Shown in pieces: positions 52,317 to 61,765 of a stretch of DNA of 64,000 nucleotides. The position numbers and the translations under genes are program-made. The stretch's first letter is position 1; the number at the start of each line of letters is the position of its first letter. The DNA is from Polaribacter cellanae (GTDB lineage: Bacteria; Bacteroidota; Bacteroidia; Flavobacteriales; Flavobacteriaceae): contig NZ_CP071869.1 in assembly GCF_017569185.1 (NCBI RefSeq), positions 3,090,001 to 3,154,000 on the forward strand, written 5' to 3'. Below the pieces are notes generated by a model, which was not told where the DNA came from, did no database searches, and was given only the letters and a program-made list of their open reading frames with translations.

Positions 52317-52832
52317 ATGCCCATAATAAAACCCATAAACGGAAAAGCCCCACAAATACCAGAAGACTGTTTTGTCGCAGAAAATGCCACAATTCTTGGA
52401 GAAGTTTTACTAGGTAAAGAATGTTCCATTTGGTACAATGCTGTAATTCGAGGTGATGTACATTACATTAAAATTGGAAATAAAGTAAACATACAAGATG
52501 GAGCTGTAATCCATGCAACGTATAAAAAATCGCCAACAACAATTGGCAATAATGTTTCTATAGGGCACAATGCAATTGTACATGGTTGTACAATTCACGA
52601 TAATGTTTTGGTAGGCATGGGTTCTATTATTATGGACGATTGTATTGTAGAATCGAATTCGATTATTGCAGCAGGGGCAGTAGTTACTAAAAATACACAC
52701 GTAAAAAGTGGAAGTATTTATGCTGGAGTTCCTGCTAAAAAAGTAAAAGATATCTCACAAGAATTAATTGCTGGAGAAATTGACAGAATTGCAAATAATT
52801 ATGTGAAATATTCTGGATGGTTTAAGGAGTAA
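52317..52832 (+). CDS. Gamma-carbonic anhydrase family protein
   Basis: A 171-residue left-handed beta-helix protein of hexapeptide repeats (IWYNAVIRGDVHYIKIGNKVNIQDGAVIHA). The three zinc-ligand histidines of the gamma class are in place: H66, H84 and H89 (VIHAT, IGHNAIVHG). It is of the short CaiE/PaaY/YrdA type, whose members form trimers and often have low or unproven hydratase activity. It sits 3 bases after the glycosyltransferase gene, so the two are probably co-transcribed, though the functions do not obviously connect. Confidence 0.92.
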   Translation: MPIIKPINGKAPQIPEDCFVAENATILGEVLLGKECSIWYNAVIRGDVHYIKIGNKVNIQDGAVIHATYKKSPTTIGNNVSIGHNAIVHGCTIHDNVLVGMGSIIMDDCIVESNSIIAAGAVVTKNTHVKSGSIYAGVPAKKVKDISQELIAGEIDRIANNYVKYSGWFKE

Positions 52833-52906
52833 TTTTGGCAATTGATTAACTATTACAAGCTGTAACTTGCTTTATCTTTGACTGAATAATTTTAAAATAA
52901 TTAATA

Positions 52907-53278
52907 ATGAAAGCCCATAAAAAAGCAGGTCTATTTGGAGCTATACTAGTATTATTATTCTTTTGTTACGATAGCTATCACATTATTAGAATAAGTGAAG
53001 GTTTAAGTTTCGAAGAGTCTCTATTACCTGAACTTAAAATCCTGTTTTCAAATACTATTTTATTTATTGCACCTGCAGTTGTATTGTTTTTAATTGAAGA
53101 TTTTAAACAAAAATATATTTTTACAGCTTGGTTGTATCCAATTATACTTGGGTTGGGCTTAGTAAATGTTCTAATTTCTAATGATGCATTAGCAGCTGGA
53201 TTGCCAATGGTTCTTTTAGTTTTTCCTGCCTGTGTAATCTTAGCAGTCTTGTATTTTTTCTTGAGAGAAAAAAAATAA
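52907..53278 (+). CDS. Small membrane protein of unknown function
   Basis: A 123-residue protein with four hydrophobic segments (about 8-26, 45-63, 72-90 and 97-118), opening MKAHKKAGLFGAILVLLFFC and ending in FFLREKK. I recognise no family. Codon use and base composition look like its neighbours. It stands 74 bases after the gamma-carbonic anhydrase gene and may belong to that transcript. About 160 bases downstream contain no gene, only the terminator of the convergent Spy-like gene. Confidence 0.7.
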   Translation: MKAHKKAGLFGAILVLLFFCYDSYHIIRISEGLSFEESLLPELKILFSNTILFIAPAVVLFLIEDFKQKYIFTAWLYPIILGLGLVNVLISNDALAAGLPMVLLVFPACVILAVLYFFLREKK

Positions 53279-53394
53279 TACAATTTCTGCATTAAAATTA
53301 CCATAATAAAACACGCTTTTTTTCTCTTTAATTTGCCTAAATTACTTCCTGAATCTCCGTAAATTAAGTGTGAGCCTGATATATTTGTTAAAAT

Positions 53395-53428
53395 AAAACC
53401 CGATTTTCAATTAAGAAATCGGGTTTTT
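53395..53428 (-). terminator. Terminator of the Spy-like gene
   Basis: AACCCGATTT (53397-53406) pairs with AAATCGGGTT (53416-53425) around TCAATTAAG, with T/A runs on both sides. The same loop string occurs in the terminator of the decayed copy at 53966. Confidence 0.85.
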
Positions 53429-53441
53429 ATCAATAAATTAA

Positions 53442-53855
53442 TCAACCAAAGCTAAAATTATTTTCTTCTGTTTCTTTTTTTTGCATTTTTTCGAACTTCT
53501 CAAACTGTTCTTTGTTTAAGATTTCTTTCATACTATTTCTTGTAGCAATTTGGTTGTCTAACATTTTGCTTTTTACAGCATAAATTTGGTTTGCAGTTGG
53601 TCTTTTTTTTTCTTTTCTAGCTTTTTTTCTTTTTTCTATAAGAGCTTTTCTTTCTGCCATCTTTTTAGCAATAATAGGTTTAATTCTATTTTGCTGTTTT
53701 TCAGATAAGTCTAAAGCCAAGGTCATTCTTTTAATGGCTAAATTTGTATGTTGTTTTACACTTAATTGTGGTCTTTCTTGTTTTCTGTTTTTTTGTGCTT
53801 GTGTTGCAAAAGTAACTGAGAAAACCAAAACTAAAATACTTGCTAATTTTTTCAT
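53442..53855 (-). CDS. Spy/CpxP-like periplasmic protein
   Basis: A 137-residue exported helical protein: signal peptide MKKLASILVLVFSVTFATQAQ, then a strongly basic alpha-helical body with TLALDLSEKQQNRIKPIIAKKMAERKA and MKEILNKEQFEKFEKMQ, which fits the LTxxQ-like pattern of Spy/CpxP chaperone and stress-sensor proteins. A chaperone or metal-stress role is inferred from the fold only. A second, internally deleted copy with its own terminator lies just upstream (53966-54140), so this gene was once tandemly duplicated. Confidence 0.8.
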   Translation of the reverse strand: MKKLASILVLVFSVTFATQAQKNRKQERPQLSVKQHTNLAIKRMTLALDLSEKQQNRIKPIIAKKMAERKALIEKRKKARKEKKRPTANQIYAVKSKMLDNQIATRNSMKEILNKEQFEKFEKMQKKETEENNFSFG

Positions 53856-53965
53856 ATTTTATAAATTTTAATGTTATTTTTTATACTACTAAGACCTTCA
53901 GAAAGAAAAAAGGTTTAACAGTATGTGTTTAATTAATAGTTGTTTAAGTTTTTTTTATAAAAAAA

Positions 53966-54140
53966 GCCCAGATTCAATTAAGAATCTGAGCCTTATCAAT
54001 AAACTAATCAATCAATCCAAAAAAAATTAGTTACTGTTTCTTTTTTTGTTTTTTCCTTTTGTGCTCTTTTTACATTTTTTACGATTGAGCAGAAAATGTA
54101 ACTGCTAAAACCAAAATTAGTATGCTTACTTTTTTTATTT
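53966..54140 (-). pseudogene. Internally deleted duplicate of the Spy-like gene
   Basis: Both ends match the intact gene at 53442-53855: the downstream side shares TTATCAATAAA-TAATCAA-C-AA and the run GTTTCTTTTTTTG, and the signal-peptide side shares AACTGCTAAAACCAAAAT versus AACTGAGAAAACCAAAACT. The start codon is lost and roughly 250-300 bases of the middle are missing. Its terminator is preserved: GCCCAGATTC (53966-53975) pairs with GAATCTGAGC (53982-53991) around the same TCAATTAAG-type loop. This accounts for most of the 357-base gap before the MscS gene. Confidence 0.7.
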
Positions 54141-54215
54141 ATATTTCTTTGACTCATAGAAAATGAAAAGGTTTAAATTTGCAAAATCGATTAACAGTTA
54201 TTTAACAAATTAGTG

Positions 54216-55859
54216 ATGCGTAACCTATTTTTACTCTTATTTTTTATTACAACTTCTTTAGTCTCTCAAGAACAAGAAAAGGATTCCATTAAAGTAGATT
54301 TGAGCAATCCACATGCGACTATTTATACACATTTGTATTTCTTACAATCCGATTCTTATGAGCCCAAAAAAGCAGCAAAAACTATTCTAGGTCTTTCTGA
54401 GGAAAAAGCCATAGAAAAAGCCATAAAAATTAAGCAAGTTTTAGATGGTAAGGGTTTGTATGTCGATTTAAATAGAGTTCCTACAGGCAATAATTATAAA
54501 GACACTATTGGTTATTCTTCTTATTACAGATATGTAATATTTCCAGAAAGAATGCCAGAAATTTATGTCGAAAAAATAGGAAGTAAATGGTATTATTCTT
54601 CGGAAACTGTTGCTAAGATAGACAATTTGTACAAAGCAACTTTTCCATGGTACATTCAAAAATTGCAAAATCTAATTCCTGTTGCTGGGCATAAAGAATT
54701 TTTAGGGGTAGAATTATGGCAATTTGTAGCTTTGTTACTACTCTTAGGAATCTCTTATATTGTTTTTTTAATTACAAAAAAACTGGCCTTTTTTGTTTTA
54801 CAAAAAGTAAAATATCTAATTAATAAAACAACTAATTTAAAAGTAGATGCTGTACTTAAAAAACTAGCTCATCCTATAAGTTTGCTTTTAACAGTGGCTC
54901 TTATCGATAAAGTTTTTCCGTCTTTACAGTTTAGTTTAGAAACAAACACTTGGGTGTTTTTGGCTTTAAACATTGCAAAAACGGTATTTTGGATTTACGT
55001 TTTCTTAAAATTAGTAAAAGTAGCTATGGAAATTTATGCCGAATTTACAGAAAGAACACACAGTAGATTAGACGATCAATTAGTACCTATTGTAAATAAT
55101 TTCTTTACAGGTTTAGTTATTGTACTTGGTATTTTTAAATTGCTTACTTTGTTTGGTGTAAATGCAACCACAATTTTGGCAGGAGCAACTATTGGAGGTT
55201 TGGCAGTTGCTTTGGCATCCCAAGACACCGTTAAAAATCTCATTGGAACTTTAATGATTTTTCTAGACAAACCTTTTCATATAGAAGATTGGATAGAAGC
55301 AGGAGAAGTGGTTGGAACTGTCGAAAAAGTAGGTTTTCGATCTACAAGTGTTCGTGCTGCAGATACCTCTGTCTATAAAATACCAAATAGTAAATTATCG
55401 GAAATTGTTATTAATAATAAGGGTTTACGCTTGTTTAGACGATACAATACCAACTTAGGTTTGCGTTATGACACGCCACCAGAATTAATTGAGGCTTTTG
55501 TAAAAGGAATTCGCGAAATTGTAATAGCGCATCCAGAAACAAGATCCGATTCTTATAATGTAGAATTTACCGGTTTTGGAGACTCTGCATTGTTAGTAAT
55601 GGTAAACGTTTATTTTAAAAGTTTGGCTTGGGGTGTAGAGCAATCTTCGAAACATAGATTGCATATTGCCATTGTAAAATTGGCGAAAGAATTAGGTGTC
55701 GATTTTGCATTTCCATCTACCACAGTTACAATCGAGCAGTTTCCAGAGAAAAATGGACTGTTGCCAAAATACAATACAGATAAAGAGAGAATCGCCAATT
55801 CTATTGAAAAGGTATTGACAGAATTTACGAATGAGAATCTAACACAATCTAATAATTGA
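54216..55859 (+). CDS. MscS-family mechanosensitive channel
   Basis: A 547-residue protein with signal sequence MRNLFLLLFFITTSLVSQ, an extended N-terminal periplasmic domain (about 20-160), four or five membrane helices, and the MscS core: the pore helix GVNATTILAGATIGGLAVALASQDTVKNLIGTLMIFLDKPFHIEDWIEAG (about 315-365) and the beta domain VVGTVEKVGFRSTSVRAADTSVYKIPNSKL. The channel releases solutes on osmotic downshock. A GTG one codon upstream (54213) is also possible. Its stop codon overlaps the TTG start of the next gene by 4 bases. Confidence 0.93.
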   Translation: MRNLFLLLFFITTSLVSQEQEKDSIKVDLSNPHATIYTHLYFLQSDSYEPKKAAKTILGLSEEKAIEKAIKIKQVLDGKGLYVDLNRVPTGNNYKDTIGYSSYYRYVIFPERMPEIYVEKIGSKWYYSSETVAKIDNLYKATFPWYIQKLQNLIPVAGHKEFLGVELWQFVALLLLLGISYIVFLITKKLAFFVLQKVKYLINKTTNLKVDAVLKKLAHPISLLLTVALIDKVFPSLQFSLETNTWVFLALNIAKTVFWIYVFLKLVKVAMEIYAEFTERTHSRLDDQLVPIVNNFFTGLVIVLGIFKLLTLFGVNATTILAGATIGGLAVALASQDTVKNLIGTLMIFLDKPFHIEDWIEAGEVVGTVEKVGFRSTSVRAADTSVYKIPNSKLSEIVINNKGLRLFRRYNTNLGLRYDTPPELIEAFVKGIREIVIAHPETRSDSYNVEFTGFGDSALLVMVNVYFKSLAWGVEQSSKHRLHIAIVKLAKELGVDFAFPSTTVTIEQFPEKNGLLPKYNTDKERIANSIEKVLTEFTNENLTQSNN

Positions 55860-56833
55860 GAAAAGTTTTAAAATATTTATTTCGGGTTTTATTATTGTTG
55901 ATAACTGCTTTGCTCGTATTTTTCTTTTGGGCATCATCCGCAACTTTAAACGAGAAAGAATATTCAAAGTTAATTTTAAATACTTATGATGAAGTTGTCG
56001 CAAACGATTCAATTTTTAGTATTGTAACCTACAATATTGGTTATTTAAGTGGAATGACGAATAACCTTCCTATTTTTAAACCAAAAGAATTGTTTGATAA
56101 AAATTTAGAAAAAGTTTTAGCAGAAACCAAAAAGCTGAACCCAGATATTTTAGCATTTCAAGAAATAGACTACAATTCTAAGAGGAGTTACTTTGTAAAT
56201 CAGCAAAACGAAATTGCAAAATTGGGTTATAACTATGTAGCTCAGGCTATAAATTGGGACAAAAATTATGTTCCTTTTCCTTATTGGCCAACAAAAATGC
56301 ATTTTGGAAAAATTGTTTCTGGACAATCTATTCTTAGTAAATATCCTTTAAAAGAACACAAAAGAATTGTTTTAGAAAAAGTGTTAAGCGCAGCATTTTA
56401 CAGAAAAGCTTTGTATTTAGAACGCTTGGCACAAGTAGTAAAAGTAACTTTAAATAAGCAAGAAGTTATATTGATAAATGTGCATTTAGAAGCTTTCGAT
56501 AAACAGACAAGAGTCAATCAGTTTGAAGAAGTTTTAGAACTATTCAATAATTATAAAGAAGAATATCCTACTATTTTATTAGGTGATTTTAATTCTTTGG
56601 CAAGAGATAAAAAAGGAATCATAAAAAAAATGTTTTTACAAAAAGGTGTTGGAAATGCAGCTTTTAATAAAGAAAATATTGAAAACACTTACGATTCTAA
56701 AAATGCTTTTGAAAGAATCGATTATATTTTTTACACCAAAAATACCATAGAATATATTTCAGGAAAAGTGTTGATAGAGTTTGGTGAATCTTCCGACCAT
56801 TTGCCTGTAGAAATGAAATTTAAGTTGAAGTAA
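55856..56833 (+). CDS. Endonuclease/exonuclease/phosphatase family protein, membrane anchored
   Basis: A 325-residue protein with one N-terminal hydrophobic anchor (YLFRVLLLLITALLVFFFWASS) and an EEP fold: VTYNIGYLSG, ILAFQEIDYNSKRS (catalytic Glu), VILINVHLEAFDKQTR, TILLGDFNSLARD and closing SSDHLPVEMKF (catalytic Asp-His). The substrate may be a phospholipid, a nucleic acid or a sugar phosphate; it faces outward if anchored as predicted. The start is TTG at 55856, inside the stop of the MscS gene (TTGA), so translation is coupled. Confidence 0.87.
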   Translation: MRKVLKYLFRVLLLLITALLVFFFWASSATLNEKEYSKLILNTYDEVVANDSIFSIVTYNIGYLSGMTNNLPIFKPKELFDKNLEKVLAETKKLNPDILAFQEIDYNSKRSYFVNQQNEIAKLGYNYVAQAINWDKNYVPFPYWPTKMHFGKIVSGQSILSKYPLKEHKRIVLEKVLSAAFYRKALYLERLAQVVKVTLNKQEVILINVHLEAFDKQTRVNQFEEVLELFNNYKEEYPTILLGDFNSLARDKKGIIKKMFLQKGVGNAAFNKENIENTYDSKNAFERIDYIFYTKNTIEYISGKVLIEFGESSDHLPVEMKFKLK

Positions 56834-56856
56834 AAAAAAGTTTTATAATCACCTTT

Positions 56857-57213
56857 TGCTTCCTTAATAATCTCTCTTACTGCAATTTTACATGCTTTTA
56901 CGTCTTTTGCTTTCTTAATCTTTTTATAGGTTTTCTGAGGATTGGAAAAACTTTTAGAGAAGTATTCCCAAAAACCAAGCATCTTCATTTTAATTGGAGT
57001 GGATCCATAAAGTGTAGCAGCATATTGCTCAAAAATTTGGTGGTGAAATTCCTCGAAAATATCAAATCTGTTTTTGGGGTATTCTGTCGAGTTATTTTTA
57101 ATCATATTGGGTAAAAAAGGACTTGCAATTAGGCTTCTACCAATCATCCAATGATCTATTGAAGGAAATTGTTCCTGTAACTTTTTAAAGGTATCCACAG
57201 AAGTAATACCTCA
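56857..57213 (-). pseudogene. Remnant of a tRNA-dihydrouridine synthase gene (C-terminal part)
   Basis: Minus-strand reading gives GITSVDTFKKLQEQFPSIDHWMIGRSLIAS then MKMLGFWEYFSKSFSNPQ and IKKAKDVKACKIAVREIIKEA, the C-terminal third of a bacterial Dus protein. An in-frame TGA lies just upstream (57213-57211) and no N-terminal TIM-barrel with its FMN motifs remains. At the other end the frame runs on into the 3' end of the convergent EEP gene without its natural stop. A GTG at 57198 could start an open frame, but the product would lack the active site. Confidence 0.8.
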
Positions 57214-57275
57214 TTTTGTGTTTGCTGTTACCTAGATTCAAAAGCTAGTGCAAGTTTTTGATAGGATTGTGTAAA

Positions 57276-57305
57276 ATAAAAAACCTCATCAATTAAGATG
57301 AGGTT
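57276..57305 (-). terminator. Terminator of the metalloprotease gene
   Basis: AACCTCATC (57282-57290) pairs with GATGAGGTT (57297-57305); on the minus strand a T run follows. It lies 23 bases after the stop codon at 57328. Confidence 0.85.
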
Positions 57306-57327
57306 CTTCAATATAATTTATAAGAAT

Positions 57328-59820
57328 TTATTTAGGATCTAAGATTGCATCAATTCTATCTACAACATCTTGTAAGTGGTAGCGTGTAAGTGTGTTACCT
57401 CTGTTAGAAGCTGCTTTAACATCTCTTCGTAAACGCTTTAGTTCTCCTCTTGCAACAGATTTCACGTCAGATTGATTTACGTTAATTCCACTTATTTTTA
57501 AGTATCCACGATTAATTCCTTTCTGACTTCCTGCTTTGTTTAATAAATAATCTAATCTATCTAAATGTGCTCTTTGTAAATTTCTTCTATAAGTATCTAT
57601 AGAACGTCCAGAGTAAATTTCACTCCAAATTCCTTTACGAACATCTCTCATCATATTTACCAAAGTATATGCAGATGATCCATTTAAAGTTTCATTCTCG
57701 ATCATTCTAGCCATTCTTCCAGCGTCTAAAATGTTATTAAGAGTTCTTGCTTGCATACTTCTAACTCTTTCAACAGAACCAGAAAATTCAGTTTTGCTAA
57801 AAATGTTTTCATCTAACATCCATTCTGGAGTTTTAAATAATTCATTAATAACAAATTGTAAAGCTTCTTTTTGTTTTGCTTTAGGGACATAAGTATAAAC
57901 AGCTCCTGCTTGGTCAGATGCTTTAAAGTTTTCATAAACACCACCAATATTTGCAGAAACATGCCCCATGTATCTATTAAACTGACCTAATAATTGACCA
58001 TACATTGTAGATAACTCGTCGTAATTTTCTCCTTTTTCAGAAGTCCATTCTTCCAATCTCGGTAAAATTCTTTTTAAGTTTTTAATTCCATACATAGAAG
58101 CTTTTATAGCATCGTCTCCTAAATCTTCTGTTTGAGAACTTGGATCTACAACACCAGTTGCTTGTTGGTGTCCAAAACGATACATTGGGTCTCCAGCATG
58201 TTTTAAAATCCAACCATCTAAAATTTCTTTTTCATCTTCAGCAGACTTGTCTAAAATGGGTCTATAGCCCCAAGAAATTGCATACTTATCGTAAGTTCCA
58301 ATGTTAGGCATTAAAGCAACTCCTTTATCTTCTGGCTGTGCTATATAATTAAAACGAGCATAATCCATAATAGATGGAGCTGTTCCGTATTTTGCAGTAA
58401 AACTTGCAGAGCGTAAAGAATCTACAGGATATGCAGCAGAACTTCCCATGTTATGTGGCAGTCCTAAAGTGTGCCCTAATTCGTGAGAAGAAACGAAACG
58501 AATTAAACGACCCATTGTTTCTGTTTTAAAATTATTTCCTCTAGCATCTGGATTAATTGCTGCTGTTTGGATAAAGAACCAGTTGTGTAATAAAGACATT
58601 ACATTGTGGTACCAGTTAATGTCTGATTCTAAGATTTCTCCAGAACGTGGGTCACTTACGTGAGGTCCATTTGCATTTGGAATAGGAGAGGCTAAGTAAC
58701 GAATTACAGAATAGCGTACATCTTCTGGGCTGTATTCTGGGTCTTCTTCTTTTGTTGGAGCTCTTTTTCCTATAATTGCATTTTTAAAACCAGCCGCTTC
58801 AAAAGCAACTTGCCAGTCGTTTACTCCTTGTATAATGTATGGAACCCATTCTTCTGGAGTTGCTCTATCTACATAATAAACAATTTGTTTTTTGGGTTCT
58901 ACCAATTCTCCTCTTTTAAACTTTTCGATATCTTCGTCCTTCACTTCTAAACGATATCTGTCTAAATAAGTAAGCGTTTTACTTCTTTGATCTTTTAAAC
59001 CATAATCTGTTTGTCCACGAGTAAACCAACCAACTCTTTCGTCGAAATAACGACGTTTCATTGGAACTTTTGGTAATAAAACCATAGAGTTACTCATTTC
59101 TAAAGTAATAGAACCTAAAGCAGAGTTTGATGGTGCTTTATTTGCAAAGTAAGTTTTTATGTGTCTTACTTCGATGTTTTTAGGGTAACTACTAACTCTT
59201 TCGATATAAGATCTAGAATTGTCTAAACGACTCACTTGCATGCTTTTTCTAGCTTTCGCAGGAAAACCTAGAGGTTTAATATCTGAAGTAAATAATTTTG
59301 TAACATCTATAACTGTTGCTGTAGAATCTTTGCTAAATGCTTTTATTGGAAAAGAAAATAAGATTGGTTCTAAGTTCGAGTTTACAACAGCTTCATGTAC
59401 AGGTAAAATAGTGTCTGCAACAACGTTATGAGAAACAATTCTTAATAAAATATTTTTATTTTTTTTCTCCCAACGTAATACTTGGGTATTTGTTTTTCCT
59501 CCACCAAAACCAATTCCACTAGCAGTTTTAGCAATTCTTGTTACCATTAACATTTCTCTTCTTAAAAGAGAATCTGGAATTTCGAACAAGTAAGTTTGGT
59601 CTTTTGTATGCACTTTAAACAAACCATCGTCTGTTTTGTATTCTTTCGTAACCACCTTTCCATAAGGTTGAATATCACCTTTTTTAGGATTTGACTTCGG
59701 TTTTTGAGCTGTTTTTGCAACTTGTTTCTTCTTTTTCTTCCAAAATTGAGCGTTGGTTTCAGTAGAAGAACCGAAAACAAAAGCAACCAGAAGAAAACTG
59801 GTTAGTACTTTTTTTGTCAT
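57328..59820 (-). CDS. Large zinc-dependent metalloprotease (DUF5117/DUF5118 type)
   Basis: An 830-residue exported protein with signal peptide MTKKVLTSFLLVAFVFGSSTETNAQ and a basic stretch (KKKKKQVAKTAQKPKSNPKK). The middle has IPDSLLRREMLMVTRIAKTASGIGFGGG and GWFTRGQTDYG, typical of DUF5117/DUF5118. The metzincin-like zinc site is HELGHTLGLPHN, with H446, E447, H450 and H456, followed by SIMDYARFNYIAQPEDKG (Met-turn). There is no type IX C-terminal sorting domain, so it is probably periplasmic. Substrates are unknown. It has its own terminator and no operon partner. Confidence 0.92.
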   Translation of the reverse strand: MTKKVLTSFLLVAFVFGSSTETNAQFWKKKKKQVAKTAQKPKSNPKKGDIQPYGKVVTKEYKTDDGLFKVHTKDQTYLFEIPDSLLRREMLMVTRIAKTASGIGFGGGKTNTQVLRWEKKNKNILLRIVSHNVVADTILPVHEAVVNSNLEPILFSFPIKAFSKDSTATVIDVTKLFTSDIKPLGFPAKARKSMQVSRLDNSRSYIERVSSYPKNIEVRHIKTYFANKAPSNSALGSITLEMSNSMVLLPKVPMKRRYFDERVGWFTRGQTDYGLKDQRSKTLTYLDRYRLEVKDEDIEKFKRGELVEPKKQIVYYVDRATPEEWVPYIIQGVNDWQVAFEAAGFKNAIIGKRAPTKEEDPEYSPEDVRYSVIRYLASPIPNANGPHVSDPRSGEILESDINWYHNVMSLLHNWFFIQTAAINPDARGNNFKTETMGRLIRFVSSHELGHTLGLPHNMGSSAAYPVDSLRSASFTAKYGTAPSIMDYARFNYIAQPEDKGVALMPNIGTYDKYAISWGYRPILDKSAEDEKEILDGWILKHAGDPMYRFGHQQATGVVDPSSQTEDLGDDAIKASMYGIKNLKRILPRLEEWTSEKGENYDELSTMYGQLLGQFNRYMGHVSANIGGVYENFKASDQAGAVYTYVPKAKQKEALQFVINELFKTPEWMLDENIFSKTEFSGSVERVRSMQARTLNNILDAGRMARMIENETLNGSSAYTLVNMMRDVRKGIWSEIYSGRSIDTYRRNLQRAHLDRLDYLLNKAGSQKGINRGYLKISGINVNQSDVKSVARGELKRLRRDVKAASNRGNTLTRYHLQDVVDRIDAILDPK

Positions 59821-59925
59821 AATAAATTTGATTAAAATTATAGTCTTCGAAGTTACGCAAACTCTTATTCGAGAAATCTTAAACTTTTGTTAAAGAGAAT
59901 TGATGATTTATATTAAATTTTAAGC

Positions 59926-59960
59926 TTAAAAAAAGCCTTTAAAAAATAAATTTTAAAGGC
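59926..59960 (-). terminator. Terminator of metK
   Basis: GCCTTTAAAA (59935-59944) pairs with TTTTAAAGGC (59951-59960) and, on the minus strand, a run of T follows. It lies 23 bases after the metK stop. Confidence 0.88.
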
Positions 59961-59983
59961 CAAATTTTATTTTTAAACAAGAA

Positions 59984-61240
59984 TTACAAATTAAAAATTT
60001 CTTTTACTTTATCTACATAATCTAACTTCTCCCAAGTAAACGTTTCTACTTCCCTAGAAACTGTTTCTCCCATTGGATTTGTAAATGTTACAGTTTTAAT
60101 TTCTGGAGTTCTTCCCATGTGTCCATAAGCAGCAGTTTCCGAATAAATTGGTGTTCTTAATTTTAAACGTTGCTCTATAAAATACGGACGCATATCAAAA
60201 ATAGTTGCTACTTTTTTACTGATTTCTCCATCTGTTAAATTAACATTAGCAGTTCCATAAGTTTCTACATTTATACTTGTAGGTTTTGCAACACCAATTG
60301 CATAAGAAACTTGTACCAAAACCTCTTTACAAAGCCCTGCAGCAACTAAATTTTTAGCAATATGTCTTGTAGCATAAGCTCCAGATCTATCTACTTTACT
60401 TGGGTCTTTCCCAGAAAAAGCACCTCCACCATGAGCTCCTTTTCCTCCATAGGTATCTACAATAATCTTACGGCCTGTTAAACCAGTATCTCCATGAGGT
60501 CCACCAATTACAAAAATACCAGTTGGGTTTATGTGATAGGTAATATTATCTGTAAATAATTTTTGAATATGAGTAGGTAATTTTGCAACCACTCTTGGAA
60601 TTAAAATTTCAACAATATCTTTTTTAATTTTTTCTAACATCACAGCACCAGATTCGTTAAAATCGTCATGTTGTGTAGAAATTACAATTGCATCGATTCT
60701 TTGTGGCACATTATCGTCTGAATATTCAATAGTAACCTGACTCTTAGCATCTGGTCTTAAGTACGTAATGTCTTTATTTTCTCTTCTTAAAAGAGCCAAT
60801 TCAATTAACAATCTATGAGACAATTCTAACGCCAAAGGCATGTAATTTTCAGTTTCATCAGTAGCATAACCAAACATCATTCCTTGGTCTCCAGCACCTT
60901 GTTCTTCTGGGGAAGATCTATCAACTCCTTGGTTAATATCTGGCGATTGTTCGTGAATTGCCGACAAAACTCCACAAGAATTTCCATCGAACATATATTC
61001 GCTTTTAGTATAACCAATCTTATTAATTACTTCTCTTGCAATTTGTTGCACATCTAAATAAGTTTTAGATTTTACTTCTCCAGCCAAAATAACTTGCCCT
61101 GTTGTAACTAAAGTTTCACAAGCAACTTTACTATTTTTATCGAATGCTAAAAAATGATCAATTAAAGCATCAGAAATTTGATCTGCAACCTTGTCTGGAT
61201 GTCCTTCAGAAACACTTTCTGACGTAAATAAATATGACAT
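59984..61240 (-). CDS. metK: S-adenosylmethionine synthase
   Basis: A 418-residue enzyme that makes SAM from methionine and ATP. Signatures are complete: [22 protein letters not shown] (Mg and Met sites), [36 protein letters not shown] (loop and ATP site) and [30 protein letters not shown] at 61240 gives [17 protein letters not shown], the family start; an upstream in-frame ATG at 61276 adds a non-conserved dozen residues. It has its own terminator. A well-formed promoter lies 293 bases upstream, and a double palindrome sits in that leader. No SAM riboswitch is visible on this strand. Confidence 0.97.
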   Translation of the reverse strand: MSYLFTSESVSEGHPDKVADQISDALIDHFLAFDKNSKVACETLVTTGQVILAGEVKSKTYLDVQQIAREVINKIGYTKSEYMFDGNSCGVLSAIHEQSPDINQGVDRSSPEEQGAGDQGMMFGYATDETENYMPLALELSHRLLIELALLRRENKDITYLRPDAKSQVTIEYSDDNVPQRIDAIVISTQHDDFNESGAVMLEKIKKDIVEILIPRVVAKLPTHIQKLFTDNITYHINPTGIFVIGGPHGDTGLTGRKIIVDTYGGKGAHGGGAFSGKDPSKVDRSGAYATRHIAKNLVAAGLCKEVLVQVSYAIGVAKPTSINVETYGTANVNLTDGEISKKVATIFDMRPYFIEQRLKLRTPIYSETAAYGHMGRTPEIKTVTFTNPMGETVSREVETFTWEKLDYVDKVKEIFNL

Positions 61241-61415
61241 AATATTCTTTCTTTTAATGTTGAAAATAGACCTCAATATTTACAATACTGAGAATTTTTT
61301 TTAAATGAATTTTTCTGTTTTTATGCTGAAATAATTTAGTAAAACAGGAGACTAAAAATAAAAAGTTGATTGCGTAGTCGCTATAAGAAGTAGATAATTA
61401 CTGCTTTAGCATTTT

Positions 61416-61489
61416 ATCCTGAACTTGTTTCAGGATCTTTTAAATAAGTATCCTAAATTAAGTAAAGGGTGCTGAAACAAGTCCAGCAC
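61416..61489. repeat. Double palindromic repeat in the metK leader region
   Basis: ATCCTGAAC / GTTTCAGGAT (61416-61436) followed by GTGCTGAAACAAGTCCAGCAC (61469-61489): the same two-part element as in the nqrD/nqrE gap, in the same orientation. Confidence 0.8.
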
Positions 61490-61532
61490 AAGAGGTTGCA
61501 ATCAGTTCAAATTTTTCCTCTTAATTCTAATG

Positions 61533-61561
61533 CAAAGTTACATTATAAAATGAAATAGCAA
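61533..61561 (-). promoter_or_regulatory. Promoter, probably of metK
   Basis: On the minus strand TTG (61561-61559), an 18-base gap, TAACTTTG (61540-61533). Both boxes match the consensus. The leader to metK would be about 285 bases long and would contain the palindromic repeat. Confidence 0.65.
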
Positions 61562-61703
61562 CATTTTTTAATGATAATTATTTTTGATGACAACATCAAT
61601 AAATCAATTTTAGAGAACAAAAAGTACTGTTTTTATAGAATAAAGAATATAGCATATTCCAAAATGCGAAATCAACATAAAATAAAAATAAACCACTTTT
61701 TAT

Positions 61704-61735
61704 TTGGATATTAAATTTTTCTGAACATATATTTG
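61704..61735 (+). promoter_or_regulatory. Promoter of the riboswitch-metY unit
   Basis: TTG (61704-61706), 21 bases, TATATTTG (61728-61735). The transcript would start near 61742, about 25 bases before the riboswitch. Confidence 0.7.
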
Positions 61736-61765
61736 CACTCACAAAGTTCAATAACTTATTGAAAT

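Noticed and set aside
56731..57198. An intact 155-residue protein gene
   Set aside because: It is the tail of a dus gene with no active site, an in-frame stop just upstream and a read-through end overlapping the EEP gene; treated as a pseudogene.
61241..61560. SAM riboswitch for metK
   Set aside because: The S-box core strings occur only on the plus strand at 61766-61871, pointing toward metY.
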